Positions 18,148 to 27,270 of a DNA stretch of 64,000 nt are shown in pieces (position 1 is the stretch's first letter; each line of letters begins with the position of its first letter). The stretch covers positions 31,711 to 95,710 of the forward strand of contig QCGD01000008.1 in the NCBI GenBank assembly GCA_003280025.1, given 5' to 3'. This DNA comes from Prochlorococcus sp. AG-363-P06 (GTDB lineage Bacteria; Cyanobacteriota; Cyanobacteriia; PCC-6307; Cyanobiaceae). The translations under genes were made by a program, and so were the position numbers. The notes below the pieces were generated by a model, which saw nothing but the letters and a program-made list of their open reading frames with translations, was not told where the DNA came from and did no database searches.

Positions 18148-19725
18148 TTACTTAAAAAAAGGTGTCATTTTCAAAAATGTTTTGTTTAGTACAAAACTTA
18201 GAGTAGTAATTCTGTGATTAATTGTAGTGGCTCCAATTATTTCGTCTCCCACTCCAGGATTAACTCCAATAGAAGGATAAGCTGCGGCAGATATAGATAA
18301 TCTAAGTCTACTTCTTTTAAGTAAACAAATATTTGTGGGTTGCATAGTTATTTGATAATTACATTCCACATTTATTTTTGAGTTTTTAACTCTTAAAAAC
18401 CCAGTTGAGAACTGATTAACCTTTTTATCGTCTTCATCAACTAGCGATAAAGCAAGGCATATATCAAAGTTTGGTTGATCACTTTTTACGGAAGTTTCTA
18501 AAATTGGAATACCTTTAAAGCTTTGATCTTCTTCGAGAAAATTGGTTTGAAAAACTCCAACATCCAATCGTTTATCTATAGCATTTCTATTAAACTTTCC
18601 TGGATTTGGGCCCAAATGCCCTCCATCAGCTGGGACTGGCCTCCAAGGGTCATGAACGATTGTGAACCAACCTGATCCTTTTGAATTTATGGTAAGACTT
18701 CCATCATTAATATCTACATTTGCATTGCCATTACTTTTAAGTACCAAAATATATTTTGAAAAATAATTATCATCTATTTCATCCCATTTATTTAATGAAA
18801 TATTCCATATTTTTCTTTGCAAAATAGATTCTTTATAATTAAAATCTTGATTAATTTTTAAATGTTTATCAAAAAATTGTAATAATGATTTTTGTGACCC
18901 TTCCCACCAATTTAGATGTGTCGCATTAGCAATAATAATTTCTGGATTCCCTCCTGCTTCTCGAGCTTTTTTATAAAGATCTAATGCACCTTTTAAATGA
19001 GGGTCCCACAATCCTCCAATAATTAACATTGGTTTTTTAATCCATGTTGAGATTGGGTTTATTTCTAAAAAAGGTATATCATCCTTTAAATTCTTAAGCC
19101 ATTCAATAATAAAGCTATTAGGATCATATTTTTTTAAAAGTTCTAATCCATTTCTTAAATAACTTTTACTTTCTAAAGCTAATTTTATCTCCTCCCATTC
19201 AAGAAAATTATTTTCTTTCCTCATTTTTAGCGCAGCAATTTGTAGCCCCCATGCAATATTGTTATGCCACCAAAATGCCCCTCCGTCTGAACACCAATGA
19301 TCTTTTATATTTAGCCCTGTCATAGCTGGAGATAGACAATCAGGCGGCTCTGAATTCGATTCTCCACTTAGTTGCGTTAATCCATGGTAAGAAAAGCCAT
19401 AAAGCCCAAGTTTCCCATTACATTCTTTTAGTGATCTAACCCATTCATGCGTTTCCGAAGTGTCACTTGCTTCTTGGGAGAAGCCTTTGAAAATACCCCC
19501 TGAAGAACCCATCCCCCTAACATCTTGAATTATTACCATATAACCTTTTGAAGCCCACCAAGAAGGATGTGAATAGGTAATTGTTGAAGCAATCTCTCTA
19601 CCATAAGGTTGCCTCATCAATAATGCAGGCCATGGCCCTTTGCCTTCAGGTAACCAAATTCTTGATACAAGTTCTACCCCGTCTTTAAGTGTTAGGGACT
19701 TATCAAAAAATCTTGTTTCAAACAT
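18148..19725 (-). CDS. S15/CocE-type hydrolase (X-Pro dipeptidyl-peptidase family)
   Basis: A 525-aa alpha/beta hydrolase with the S15 family layout. The oxyanion/strand region is WPALLMRQPYGR, the block IIQDVRGMGSSGG precedes it in the fold, nucleophile Ser112 sits in LYGFSYHG, an acid lies in GGLWDPHLKGAL and a His in ATHLNWWEG. A C-terminal jelly-roll (PepX_C-like) domain runs from about 300. The substrate could be a peptide or a small ester; CocE-like acylases share the fold. It follows glgB's upstream region and overlaps nothing. Confidence 0.8.
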   Translation of the reverse strand: MFETRFFDKSLTLKDGVELVSRIWLPEGKGPWPALLMRQPYGREIASTITYSHPSWWASKGYMVIIQDVRGMGSSGGIFKGFSQEASDTSETHEWVRSLKECNGKLGLYGFSYHGLTQLSGESNSEPPDCLSPAMTGLNIKDHWCSDGGAFWWHNNIAWGLQIAALKMRKENNFLEWEEIKLALESKSYLRNGLELLKKYDPNSFIIEWLKNLKDDIPFLEINPISTWIKKPMLIIGGLWDPHLKGALDLYKKAREAGGNPEIIIANATHLNWWEGSQKSLLQFFDKHLKINQDFNYKESILQRKIWNISLNKWDEIDDNYFSKYILVLKSNGNANVDINDGSLTINSKGSGWFTIVHDPWRPVPADGGHLGPNPGKFNRNAIDKRLDVGVFQTNFLEEDQSFKGIPILETSVKSDQPNFDICLALSLVDEDDKKVNQFSTGFLRVKNSKINVECNYQITMQPTNICLLKRSRLRLSISAAAYPSIGVNPGVGDEIIGATTINHRITTLSFVLNKTFLKMTPFFK

Positions 19726-19733
19726 CTACGTTT

Positions 19734-20000
19734 TTAGATTATCTCTGGACAATGCAGGCCAATTACATAAATGGAGAAGATTTCAGCATTAACAGGCGTG
19801 AGCTTATTCCTTTTCGCAACAAATTCTATAGCTTTATCTGAATTTGCAGAAATACCCTTCGCATTGAACTCTTTAAACTTATTACATATTTTAATAGCTT
19901 CACTTGGATTCTTTTTTACGCTTTTTAATAAATTGGATTGACCTAAAACAGGATGTAATGGATAGAACAGCAAAAATATAAAAAACAGAAAAAGTTTCAT
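19734..20000 (-). CDS. Small exported protein of unknown function
   Basis: An 88-aa protein with a clear Sec signal peptide (MKLFLFFIFLLFYPLHPVLGQ, cleavage near residue 20). The mature part of about 68 aa has two Cys (in KICNKF and GLHCPEII) that may form a disulfide. No family recognised. It is 8 bp upstream of the S15-type hydrolase on the same strand and probably cotranscribed with it. Confidence 0.6.
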   Translation of the reverse strand: MKLFLFFIFLLFYPLHPVLGQSNLLKSVKKNPSEAIKICNKFKEFNAKGISANSDKAIEFVAKRNKLTPVNAEIFSIYVIGLHCPEII

Positions 20001-20054
20001 TATATATTTAACATTTTTTTAATTCTACAGTAAAAACTTTTCTAAACCAAGGTT

Positions 20055-20462
20055 TTAAAAAGATTTACAGCTTTGGTGAGATTTTTTAATCCAATCTTTT
20101 AAAATAGATAAGTTTATATTTATCTCGGTTTTAATTCTAAGACTTCTTTCTAATCTTCTGATTTTCTTTTCCAGCTCATAAGGTTTTAATCTTGATAATG
20201 CTTTTACTGAACCTACTCCGCAATGTAAAAGTAAATATGCTGCTGGAGGAGGAATTTCAATTTCTTTTTTAAAAATAGCAATAGCTCTTATTTTTTTTAA
20301 ATTATTTAATGTACATAGTGGAGAGATGATCTGAATTTTGTTTATTTCCAAATCTGTGAGAGTAGTTAATTTCTCAAAATCTATTGACTTGTATTGAATC
20401 AAGAAAGTTTTCTCATGTCTGAAATTTATAGGTAAAGAATCTAAAAAGCTTTTGATTTCCAT
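20055..20462 (-). CDS. DUF4332-like helix-hairpin-helix protein
   Basis: A 135-aa protein. The pattern of short helices with LTDLEINKIQ... and GVGSVKALSRLKPYELEKKIRRLE (about 83-107) resembles the helix-hairpin-helix style of DUF4332 proteins. No catalytic motif is seen. It lies 9 bp downstream of the Ycf51 gene on the same strand. The family assignment is tentative, from pattern recognition only. Confidence 0.6.
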   Translation of the reverse strand: MEIKSFLDSLPINFRHEKTFLIQYKSIDFEKLTTLTDLEINKIQIISPLCTLNNLKKIRAIAIFKKEIEIPPPAAYLLLHCGVGSVKALSRLKPYELEKKIRRLERSLRIKTEININLSILKDWIKKSHQSCKSF

Positions 20463-20471
20463 TTATTATAA

Positions 20472-20915
20472 TCAATTCATACTTATAATTTTCTCGGTTT
20501 CTCCAATTACTACGGGTTTACTTATATCATCTGAAATTTTCTCAAGTTTTCTTAGTTTTATTTTTACATTTGCTCCTGATCTACTACCTTTCCTAAGATT
20601 ATCTGATAATTGCTGTAAAGTTGGATTGATGGCTTCTTCTGGGAATTCATCTTCAGCTTTGGCAATAACTAGATCAAAGCCATTATCATAAACAATTGGA
20701 ACATATCTCGCCCCCTCTACTTCTACTTTTTCGCTGTAACTTTGCATAAATGCCCAGCTACTTATAGAAAGTAAAAATGAGAATATAGTTGCTCCTATTA
20801 TCCGAAATTTAAAACTAAAATTAAAAATAAAAGCAACTATGGTGATAAGCAAGAGAAATATTCCTAAAAACCCAAAAATTTTTGGAGTATTTTCTAATAG
20901 TTCAAAAAAAGACAT
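20472..20915 (-). CDS. ycf51: Ycf51-family (DUF2518) membrane protein
   Basis: A 147-aa protein with two membrane helices (about 13-33 and 38-56) and a soluble C-terminal domain. The segment EGARYVPIVYDNGFDLVIAKAEDEFPEEAINPTLQQLSDNL is written here only as landmarks: ARYVPIVYDNG (69-79) and the following LQQ-x-x-xNLR region match the conserved core of Ycf51, found in cyanobacteria and red-lineage plastids. Function unknown. It is divergent from the tamB-like gene with a 52-bp spacer. Confidence 0.75.
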   Translation of the reverse strand: MSFFELLENTPKIFGFLGIFLLLITIVAFIFNFSFKFRIIGATIFSFLLSISSWAFMQSYSEKVEVEGARYVPIVYDNGFDLVIAKAEDEFPEEAINPTLQQLSDNLRKGSRSGANVKIKLRKLEKISDDISKPVVIGETEKIISMN

Positions 20916-20967
20916 TTTACTGGCGTTGTCCTGATTAATTTCTTATATTTTGTAAGCCTACTCTATT

Positions 20968-23900
20968 TTGGGTTCTAACTTGAAAAAAAATAGATCTCTT
21001 GATTTATATACAAATTTTTTTTTAGTAGGGGCTATTTTGTCCCTAGGCTTTGTAGGTACTTTTTTATTAAATAAGTTTTTAAAACAAACTTATAATACTA
21101 AGAAATTAAAATTAGAAGAGACAATAGAAAAATTTTTAAATAAAAAAGTTGTTTTAGGTAATTATTCAGGCATTAGGTTGCTAGGTATCTCTTTGGCTAA
21201 TACGAGAATAATTGATAAGAAAAGTATAGATTCTGAAATTAAAGCGAGAAATGTTTATGTAGGTATTATGCCTTTAAAATCATTTTTAAGTCAAAAATGG
21301 ATTATAAAAATAAAGCCTGAAAATACTGAAATTAATGTTCATAAAGATTTCTTTAAAAAGGGAAAATCTTATACAAATAAACTAAATAATACTAACTCAA
21401 AGACAAATTATGACTTAAATTTTAGCTTGCCTAAATATGTAAGTTTGAAATTAAAAGATTTAGGGATAGATACTAAAGTAAAGGGTGATATTATATTCAA
21501 GTCTAATAAAAGCCAAATCATTGGAAATCTTATATCAAGCTTTGAAGGGAAAGGGAAATTAAAATTAAAATTAAATACAAATTTAAATCAAGACTTTTTG
21601 AGGTTTAAGGTCTTTTCTAAAGGGGTTAATCTAGATAGCTCAGAATATAATATTGGAACGAGGAAATTTTTAGTAAAAAAAGGTAACTTTAAATCTAATT
21701 TCAGATTTTTAAAATCACAATCTAAAACATTTTGTAAAGGAAAATTTTCTTTAAATAGATTAATTATAAAACCCTCTAATTTTGCAGAGAATATAAATTC
21801 AGATTCTCTGAGGTTTATCTGTAAAGAAAATTATTTAACAGCTAATACTGAAAATCTTAACTATGGAACTGTGAACTCAGATCTTAATCTGAAAATTCCA
21901 TTAAATAAAAATATAAATAATATAGATATAAAAGGAAGTATTGGATATTTAAATAGTTTAAATCCAGACATTACATTATCAGGATATATCCCCTATTGGT
22001 TTGATAAAAGAGGTTTAAATTTTGGGGATATTAATTCCAGCTTTGATTTAAATAGAACTCAATTATCTAATTTAAATATTTTTCGCAGAGAAAAAATAAG
22101 AGGCTTTGTTACAGCGAAAGGAGAATTAAAAGGAAAAATAAATAATCCTGATATTTTGATAAATTTTAATCTTGATTATCCTCATTATAAAGGGATAAGA
22201 ATAAGAGAAACATGGGAAGGTGAGATTAAAAATAAAAAAAATAATTATGTATTAAATATGAAGAACAGATATTCTCCAATACCTTCATTCCTCTCAATTA
22301 AATTTGATTCTAAAATTAGATTAGAAAATCTAATTTTTAGTAGAGTTTTTAATTCTAATAAAGGTAGCTTAAAAATATCTAAAGAGGATAATAGTTATGC
22401 ATGGAATGCTAATAATTTCCCCCTTGATGAACTTGAGTTTTCGTTTAGTAATAATCAATTCGATAGAATTAGTGGAATTATAAACGGTTCAGGATACATT
22501 GCTGATAAGCAATCTTATTTGGATGGGAGATTAGCATGGAGTTTAGGCAAATATAGAAATATTAAGCTTGCCAATTCATTATTTGATTTTACTTTTAAAG
22601 ATAAATCTTTTTATGTCAACTCATCTTTATATCCCATTGATGGAGGAATGATTGAAGTTGAATATAATCCTAATAAAAATAAGGTTTTAGATGCGAATTT
22701 TAATAATATAAGTACCAGATGGTCAATATTAACAGCCTTTGATATTTTTAATTTTGATAATAAGAAAACTATACCAATTAGTAAATCTAACTTTCTAAAA
22801 GATTTGGAAATAAGTAAGAATGATATGACATTTAAAGAAAAGATTAAATTCATTGATGATTTTCTTGAAAAGAATAATGTTTTGGAAGATAAATATAACT
22901 TGAAAAAATATTTAAGGAAATTTGTTAGTAGATATGATGCAAAATTAACAGTAGAAGGTGATAGCCCTCTAAATTACAAATTAAAAACTAAATTAAATGG
23001 TTATCTAGATTTATCTAATGATGCAAGCAATATTAATAATAAAGAAGAATTTTCTGTTTACTTGGAAGGTGGAATATTAAAAGGTAAAGGGAATGTAGAA
23101 ATTAAAAAATTACCACTAAGAGTAGCAAATATTTTTTTAGATGATCCAAAAGATTTTCAAGGTAATTTGGATATGAATTTATTTTATGACTTAGATTCAA
23201 AATCTTTTTTGAGTGATATATATTCTAATAATACATCTATACAAAATAATCAGATATTATTGGATAAAGGAAAAATTGAATATAATAATTCAAATTTTGA
23301 GATTGATTTTTCTCTTCTATTAAATGACTCAATAATACCTATCAATATTGAAGGATCAATTCCTCTTAATAAAAATGATGATTTAGATTTAAGAGTAATT
23401 GGAAATGGTAAATTTATTGAGCTAATTGATATTTTGTCTGATGATTATTTTACTTTTAAAGAAGGAGATATAAATTTCAGAATGATAATGAAAGGGAATA
23501 TAAATAAACCTATATTAAATGGATTTATAGTTATTAAGGATTCAGAAATTGACATTTATAATAATATAATTAAAAATATTAATAGTTTAATAATTTTTGA
23601 CTTTGATTATGTAGAAGTTAAGCATCTTAAAGCATCAGGAAAAGGTTCTGGTAATATTTTTATAAAAGGGTCGTTACCTTTTAATGAAAAAAGTGATTCT
23701 AATAACAATGAGATTAGTTTAATAGCTAAAGAATTTAATATAAAGACTAATAATATAAATTCTTTAGTAGATTCAAATATAGATATAACTGGAACATTTG
23801 CAAAACCTGTTTTAGGTGGTAACTTAGCTCTTAATAATGGTTTTATTAATTTTAATAGTACAAATACTAATAAAACAAATAATACTATTCAAGATAAAAA

Positions 23901-24918
23901 AAATTGGCCAGAACTCTATTGGGAAAATGATAAAAATATTGAAATTATTTCAAACGAAACAATTTTGAATTCAGTCCTTTTAGGAGAAACTTTACCTAAT
24001 TATTTTGAAAGTCTAAGCTTTAATAATCTTAAATTAAAACTTGGTCCAGATTTCAGCCTTCAATACTCAGACATAATTAAAGCTTATTTAGATACGAAAT
24101 TAGATTTAAATATCAATGGTGTGGTAGGTGAAGATTTAAATGCTAGAGGATTGATCTATTTGAAAAAGGGGAGAGCGAATTTATATACAACTCCTTTTAA
24201 ATTAGATAAAAATAAAGATAATTATATTTTATTTGCATCAAGAAGTGGTGTGGTTCCATTTATTAATTTTTCTCTTGTCAGTAAAGTTCCAGATTCAATA
24301 ATACCTATAAGGGAAAATAATCAGGATACAAATATTTCAGGTGATTTAAATGCAGATTCTACTTCAAGCGGTTTTGGTACATTTGGTATCGGTAATACAA
24401 GACTTATAAAAATTGAGGCATCTTATGAAGGCTTTTTAGATCAGTTATCTTTTGAGGATGAAAATAAAAGAATCCAATTAAGGAGCACTCCAAGCTATAA
24501 CAGATCACAAATTATTGGTTTAATTGGAGGTAATTCAGCAAATTTAATAAATCGAGCATTTATTTCTCAGATTAATGGAGCGGATGCATTTAGTGGAAGA
24601 TTTCAATTATCCTTATATCCGGCCTTAATAGAAAATAATGATTCTCTAAATAATGTTTTTTCCAATGACAATTTAGATATAGAAAACGATGAAGAAACAA
24701 CTTCTAATGAAGGATTATCTTCTGAAGCTTGGGTTGCAGAAATTGGTCTTGATATTACTGATAAGATAAACTTTGCTGTCCAAACTATTCCTGGTAGAGA
24801 TGATCTACCACCATTAGGAATATTAACTTTTCAAGCAAATCCAAACTTGGAGTTGTTAGGTTCTTTCGATTCTGATGGAGATTGGAAAAGTGAAGTGCAG
24901 TTATTTTTTAGATATTGA
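20968..24918 (+). CDS. TamB-like (DUF490) outer-membrane biogenesis protein
   Basis: A very large protein (1316 aa) with an N-terminal membrane anchor (about 17-36) and a long repetitive beta-strand body rich in Asn, Lys, Ile and Ser. It ends in a TamB/DUF490 C-terminal domain (about 980-1316, including LNARGLIYLKKGRANLYT and IGLIGG). TamB and its AsmA-like relatives bridge the periplasm and carry lipids or help insert outer-membrane proteins. The start is TTG at 20968, with a second TTG at 20980 possible. It is followed by proA after 65 bp. Base composition is even more AT-rich than the neighbours, typical of such low-complexity beta proteins here. Confidence 0.85.
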   Translation: MGSNLKKNRSLDLYTNFFLVGAILSLGFVGTFLLNKFLKQTYNTKKLKLEETIEKFLNKKVVLGNYSGIRLLGISLANTRIIDKKSIDSEIKARNVYVGIMPLKSFLSQKWIIKIKPENTEINVHKDFFKKGKSYTNKLNNTNSKTNYDLNFSLPKYVSLKLKDLGIDTKVKGDIIFKSNKSQIIGNLISSFEGKGKLKLKLNTNLNQDFLRFKVFSKGVNLDSSEYNIGTRKFLVKKGNFKSNFRFLKSQSKTFCKGKFSLNRLIIKPSNFAENINSDSLRFICKENYLTANTENLNYGTVNSDLNLKIPLNKNINNIDIKGSIGYLNSLNPDITLSGYIPYWFDKRGLNFGDINSSFDLNRTQLSNLNIFRREKIRGFVTAKGELKGKINNPDILINFNLDYPHYKGIRIRETWEGEIKNKKNNYVLNMKNRYSPIPSFLSIKFDSKIRLENLIFSRVFNSNKGSLKISKEDNSYAWNANNFPLDELEFSFSNNQFDRISGIINGSGYIADKQSYLDGRLAWSLGKYRNIKLANSLFDFTFKDKSFYVNSSLYPIDGGMIEVEYNPNKNKVLDANFNNISTRWSILTAFDIFNFDNKKTIPISKSNFLKDLEISKNDMTFKEKIKFIDDFLEKNNVLEDKYNLKKYLRKFVSRYDAKLTVEGDSPLNYKLKTKLNGYLDLSNDASNINNKEEFSVYLEGGILKGKGNVEIKKLPLRVANIFLDDPKDFQGNLDMNLFYDLDSKSFLSDIYSNNTSIQNNQILLDKGKIEYNNSNFEIDFSLLLNDSIIPINIEGSIPLNKNDDLDLRVIGNGKFIELIDILSDDYFTFKEGDINFRMIMKGNINKPILNGFIVIKDSEIDIYNNIIKNINSLIIFDFDYVEVKHLKASGKGSGNIFIKGSLPFNEKSDSNNNEISLIAKEFNIKTNNINSLVDSNIDITGTFAKPVLGGNLALNNGFINFNSTNTNKTNNTIQDKKNWPELYWENDKNIEIISNETILNSVLLGETLPNYFESLSFNNLKLKLGPDFSLQYSDIIKAYLDTKLDLNINGVVGEDLNARGLIYLKKGRANLYTTPFKLDKNKDNYILFASRSGVVPFINFSLVSKVPDSIIPIRENNQDTNISGDLNADSTSSGFGTFGIGNTRLIKIEASYEGFLDQLSFEDENKRIQLRSTPSYNRSQIIGLIGGNSANLINRAFISQINGADAFSGRFQLSLYPALIENNDSLNNVFSNDNLDIENDEETTSNEGLSSEAWVAEIGLDITDKINFAVQTIPGRDDLPPLGILTFQANPNLELLGSFDSDGDWKSEVQLFFRY

Positions 24919-24983
24919 TTACATAAAATATTAGTTTTAATAATGATTTCTTTGAATTATCATAAAAGTAAATAAAAAAAATT

Positions 24984-26294
24984 ATGGCTGATATTTTTGA
25001 AGTACCTCAACCAAGTAATGATCTTTTGGAAAAGGCCCATAGAATTCGTTTAGCTTCAAAAATAATAAGTCAGGCTGAAAATCAGATGAGAATCAAAGCT
25101 TTGAATTTGATGGCTGATTATCTAGAAAAAAACTCTAAAGAAATATTAGAGGCTAATTATGAAGACTATTTAAGAGCAGAAAGAAAAAATATCTCAAAGG
25201 CTTTGATTTCTAGATTAAAATTATCAAAAGAAAAACTAAATGCTGCAATTGAGGGAGTAAGAAAAGTAGGAGAATTATCTGATCCTGTAAATCAAATACA
25301 AATCAAAAAAGAGCTTTCCAATGGATTGATTCTAGAAAGAAAAACAGTACCTATAGGAGTTTTAGGTGTTATTTTCGAATCTAGACCTGATGCTGTTATG
25401 CAGATAAGTTCTCTAGCAATAAGATCTGGGAATGGAGTAATGCTAAAGGGGGGCAGTGAAGCAAGTTCCACAAATACTGCAATAGTTTTAGCTTTGCAGG
25501 AGGGCTTAAAAAAGTCAGGTCTTGATGAAAATGTGATTTGTTTACTTACAAGTAGAAAAGATAGTATGGCGATGTTGAATTTGGAGGAATATCTTAATTT
25601 AATAATTCCTAGAGGAAGTAATGAATTAGTTCAATTTATTCAAGAGAATACAAAAATTCCTGTATTAGGTCATGCTGATGGTATTTGTCATTTGTTCATA
25701 GATAACGATGTAAATATTGATATGGCTTTATCAGTCGCTCTGGACAGCAAGATTCAATATCCTGCTGCCTGTAATGCTATTGAAACTCTGTTGATTCATA
25801 AAGATATTGCACCTATTTTCCTTAAAAGAGCTATACCTTTGTTTAATTCTAATAATGTTAAATTAATAGGTGACAAAAAATCTGTTGAATTAGGTGTAGA
25901 GTTTGAGGCTAGTTTTGAAGATTGGCAAACTGAATACCTAGATTTAGTTTTGTCTATAAAAATTGTAGAGGATCTTGATGAAGCAATATCTCATATTCAA
26001 AAATTCAGTTCAAAACATACAGACGGAATAATTACTGAAAATATAATTAACGCCAATAGATTTATGAATGAGGTTGATAGTGCAGGTGTTTTTCATAATT
26101 GTTCTACAAGATTTGCTGATGGATTTAGATATGGATTTGGAGCTGAAGTTGGAATCTCTACTCAAATGCTTCCTCCAAGAGGACCTGTGGGATTAGAGGG
26201 GTTGGTTACTTATAAATATTTTTTAAAAGGTCAAGGCAATATCGTTGATGATTTTTCATGTGGTAGGTCTGTTTTTACACATAAAGATCTTTAA
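24984..26294 (+). CDS. proA: Gamma-glutamyl phosphate reductase
   Basis: NADPH-dependent second step of proline synthesis (glutamyl phosphate to glutamate semialdehyde). It is 436 aa and full length. The aldehyde-dehydrogenase fold is seen in GVLGVIFESRPDAVMQISSLAIRSGN and LKGGSEASSTN; the catalytic Cys263 lies in QYPAACNAIETLLIH and the ending has GLEGLVTYKY. The ATG start follows a 65-bp AT-rich spacer. folB begins 11 bp downstream. Confidence 0.97.
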   Translation: MADIFEVPQPSNDLLEKAHRIRLASKIISQAENQMRIKALNLMADYLEKNSKEILEANYEDYLRAERKNISKALISRLKLSKEKLNAAIEGVRKVGELSDPVNQIQIKKELSNGLILERKTVPIGVLGVIFESRPDAVMQISSLAIRSGNGVMLKGGSEASSTNTAIVLALQEGLKKSGLDENVICLLTSRKDSMAMLNLEEYLNLIIPRGSNELVQFIQENTKIPVLGHADGICHLFIDNDVNIDMALSVALDSKIQYPAACNAIETLLIHKDIAPIFLKRAIPLFNSNNVKLIGDKKSVELGVEFEASFEDWQTEYLDLVLSIKIVEDLDEAISHIQKFSSKHTDGIITENIINANRFMNEVDSAGVFHNCSTRFADGFRYGFGAEVGISTQMLPPRGPVGLEGLVTYKYFLKGQGNIVDDFSCGRSVFTHKDL

Positions 26295-26305
26295 AGACTA
26301 AGAAT

Positions 26306-26671
26306 ATGGAAGAAACATTTCTAAAAATTGAGAATATTACACTTTGGGCTAGAGTTGGTGTCCTAGATGAAGAAAGGGAATTAGGACAACTTTTTAGTTT
26401 AGATTTGTATTTATGGACTGACTTTAAAGCTTGTACTGAAAATGATGACATTAAAAAAACAGTTAATTATTCAGAATTAATTGAAATTCTAAAAGATCAA
26501 GCAAAGAAAATATCTTGTTTTACAATTGAAAAATATTCTAATGAGATTGTGCAAATTATTAATGAAAAATTTCAGATTAATCGAATCAAACTTATGTTGA
26601 CAAAATGTGCACCTCCAATTAATGGTTTTAATGGAAAGGTTTCAATAGTAAGAGTTTTTGTAAACAATTAA
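26306..26671 (+). CDS. folB: Dihydroneopterin aldolase
   Basis: Folate pathway enzyme that cleaves dihydroneopterin to 6-hydroxymethyl-dihydropterin and glycolaldehyde. It is 121 aa, the usual size of this T-fold protein. Landmarks: ITLWARVGVLDEERELGQLFSLDLYL at the N-terminus, NYSELIEIL in the middle, EKYSNEIVQII and the C-terminal KCAPPINGFNG with the conserved Lys and Pro. It lies between proA (11 bp) and the lipase-like gene (5 bp), so the three are probably an operon. Confidence 0.92.
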   Translation: MEETFLKIENITLWARVGVLDEERELGQLFSLDLYLWTDFKACTENDDIKKTVNYSELIEILKDQAKKISCFTIEKYSNEIVQIINEKFQINRIKLMLTKCAPPINGFNGKVSIVRVFVNN

Positions 26672-26676
26672 TAGCT

Positions 26677-27270
26677 TTGGCAAACAGAAATCCCATAATA
26701 CTTATTCATGGTCTTTGGAACACATCAAATATATTTTCTTTGATTAGTGCAAAACTTGATGAAAAAGAATTTGAATATTTTGCTCCAACTCTTCATCATG
26801 CTTTTGGAATGACTTCAATTGTTGAATTAACTAAGTTGATGGATCAGTTAATTGTCGACAAATATGGTTTGGAACAAGAAATTGATATTTTAGGATTCTC
26901 AATGGGGGGAATAATAGGGAGGTATTGGATTAATAAATTTAATGGTTATAAAAGGACTAAAAGATTTATTACTATAGGCTCACCCCATAATGGAACACTG
27001 ACATCTCAATTAGTTCCTAAATATCCTTTCAAAGGAATATCTGAAATGAAAATAAATAGCTCTTTATTAAGAGATCTAGCTAAATACGATTATTTTCTTA
27101 ATAACATCGATTGCATTAGTTTTTTTACTTATTGGGATCTTATGGTTTTCCCAGGTTGGCGAGCTAATTTGAATGTAGGAGAAAAAATATCATTAAATAT
27201 ATTTAAACATAGAAATTTAGTTAGAAATCCAGCAGCAGTTGAGAGAATAATTGAAAGAATTATGATTTAG
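26677..27270 (+). CDS. Lipase-like alpha/beta hydrolase
   Basis: A 197-aa cytoplasmic-looking hydrolase without a signal peptide. The oxyanion segment is ILIHGLWN (8-15) and the nucleophile elbow GFSMGG carries Ser75, as in class 2 lipase/PGAP1-like families. GSPHNGTLTS follows at about 107, and late Asp (WDLM) and His (KHRNL) could complete the triad. The start is TTG at 26677. Its last 11 bp overlap the end of the convergent M3 peptidase gene. The substrate is unknown. Confidence 0.8.
   Translation: MANRNPIILIHGLWNTSNIFSLISAKLDEKEFEYFAPTLHHAFGMTSIVELTKLMDQLIVDKYGLEQEIDILGFSMGGIIGRYWINKFNGYKRTKRFITIGSPHNGTLTSQLVPKYPFKGISEMKINSSLLRDLAKYDYFLNNIDCISFFTYWDLMVFPGWRANLNVGEKISLNIFKHRNLVRNPAAVERIIERIMI

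Noticed and set aside
20452..20691. 79-codon plus-strand frame opposite ycf51
   Set aside because: Overlaps a recognisable Ycf51 gene and has a random-looking Ser/Leu-rich translation.
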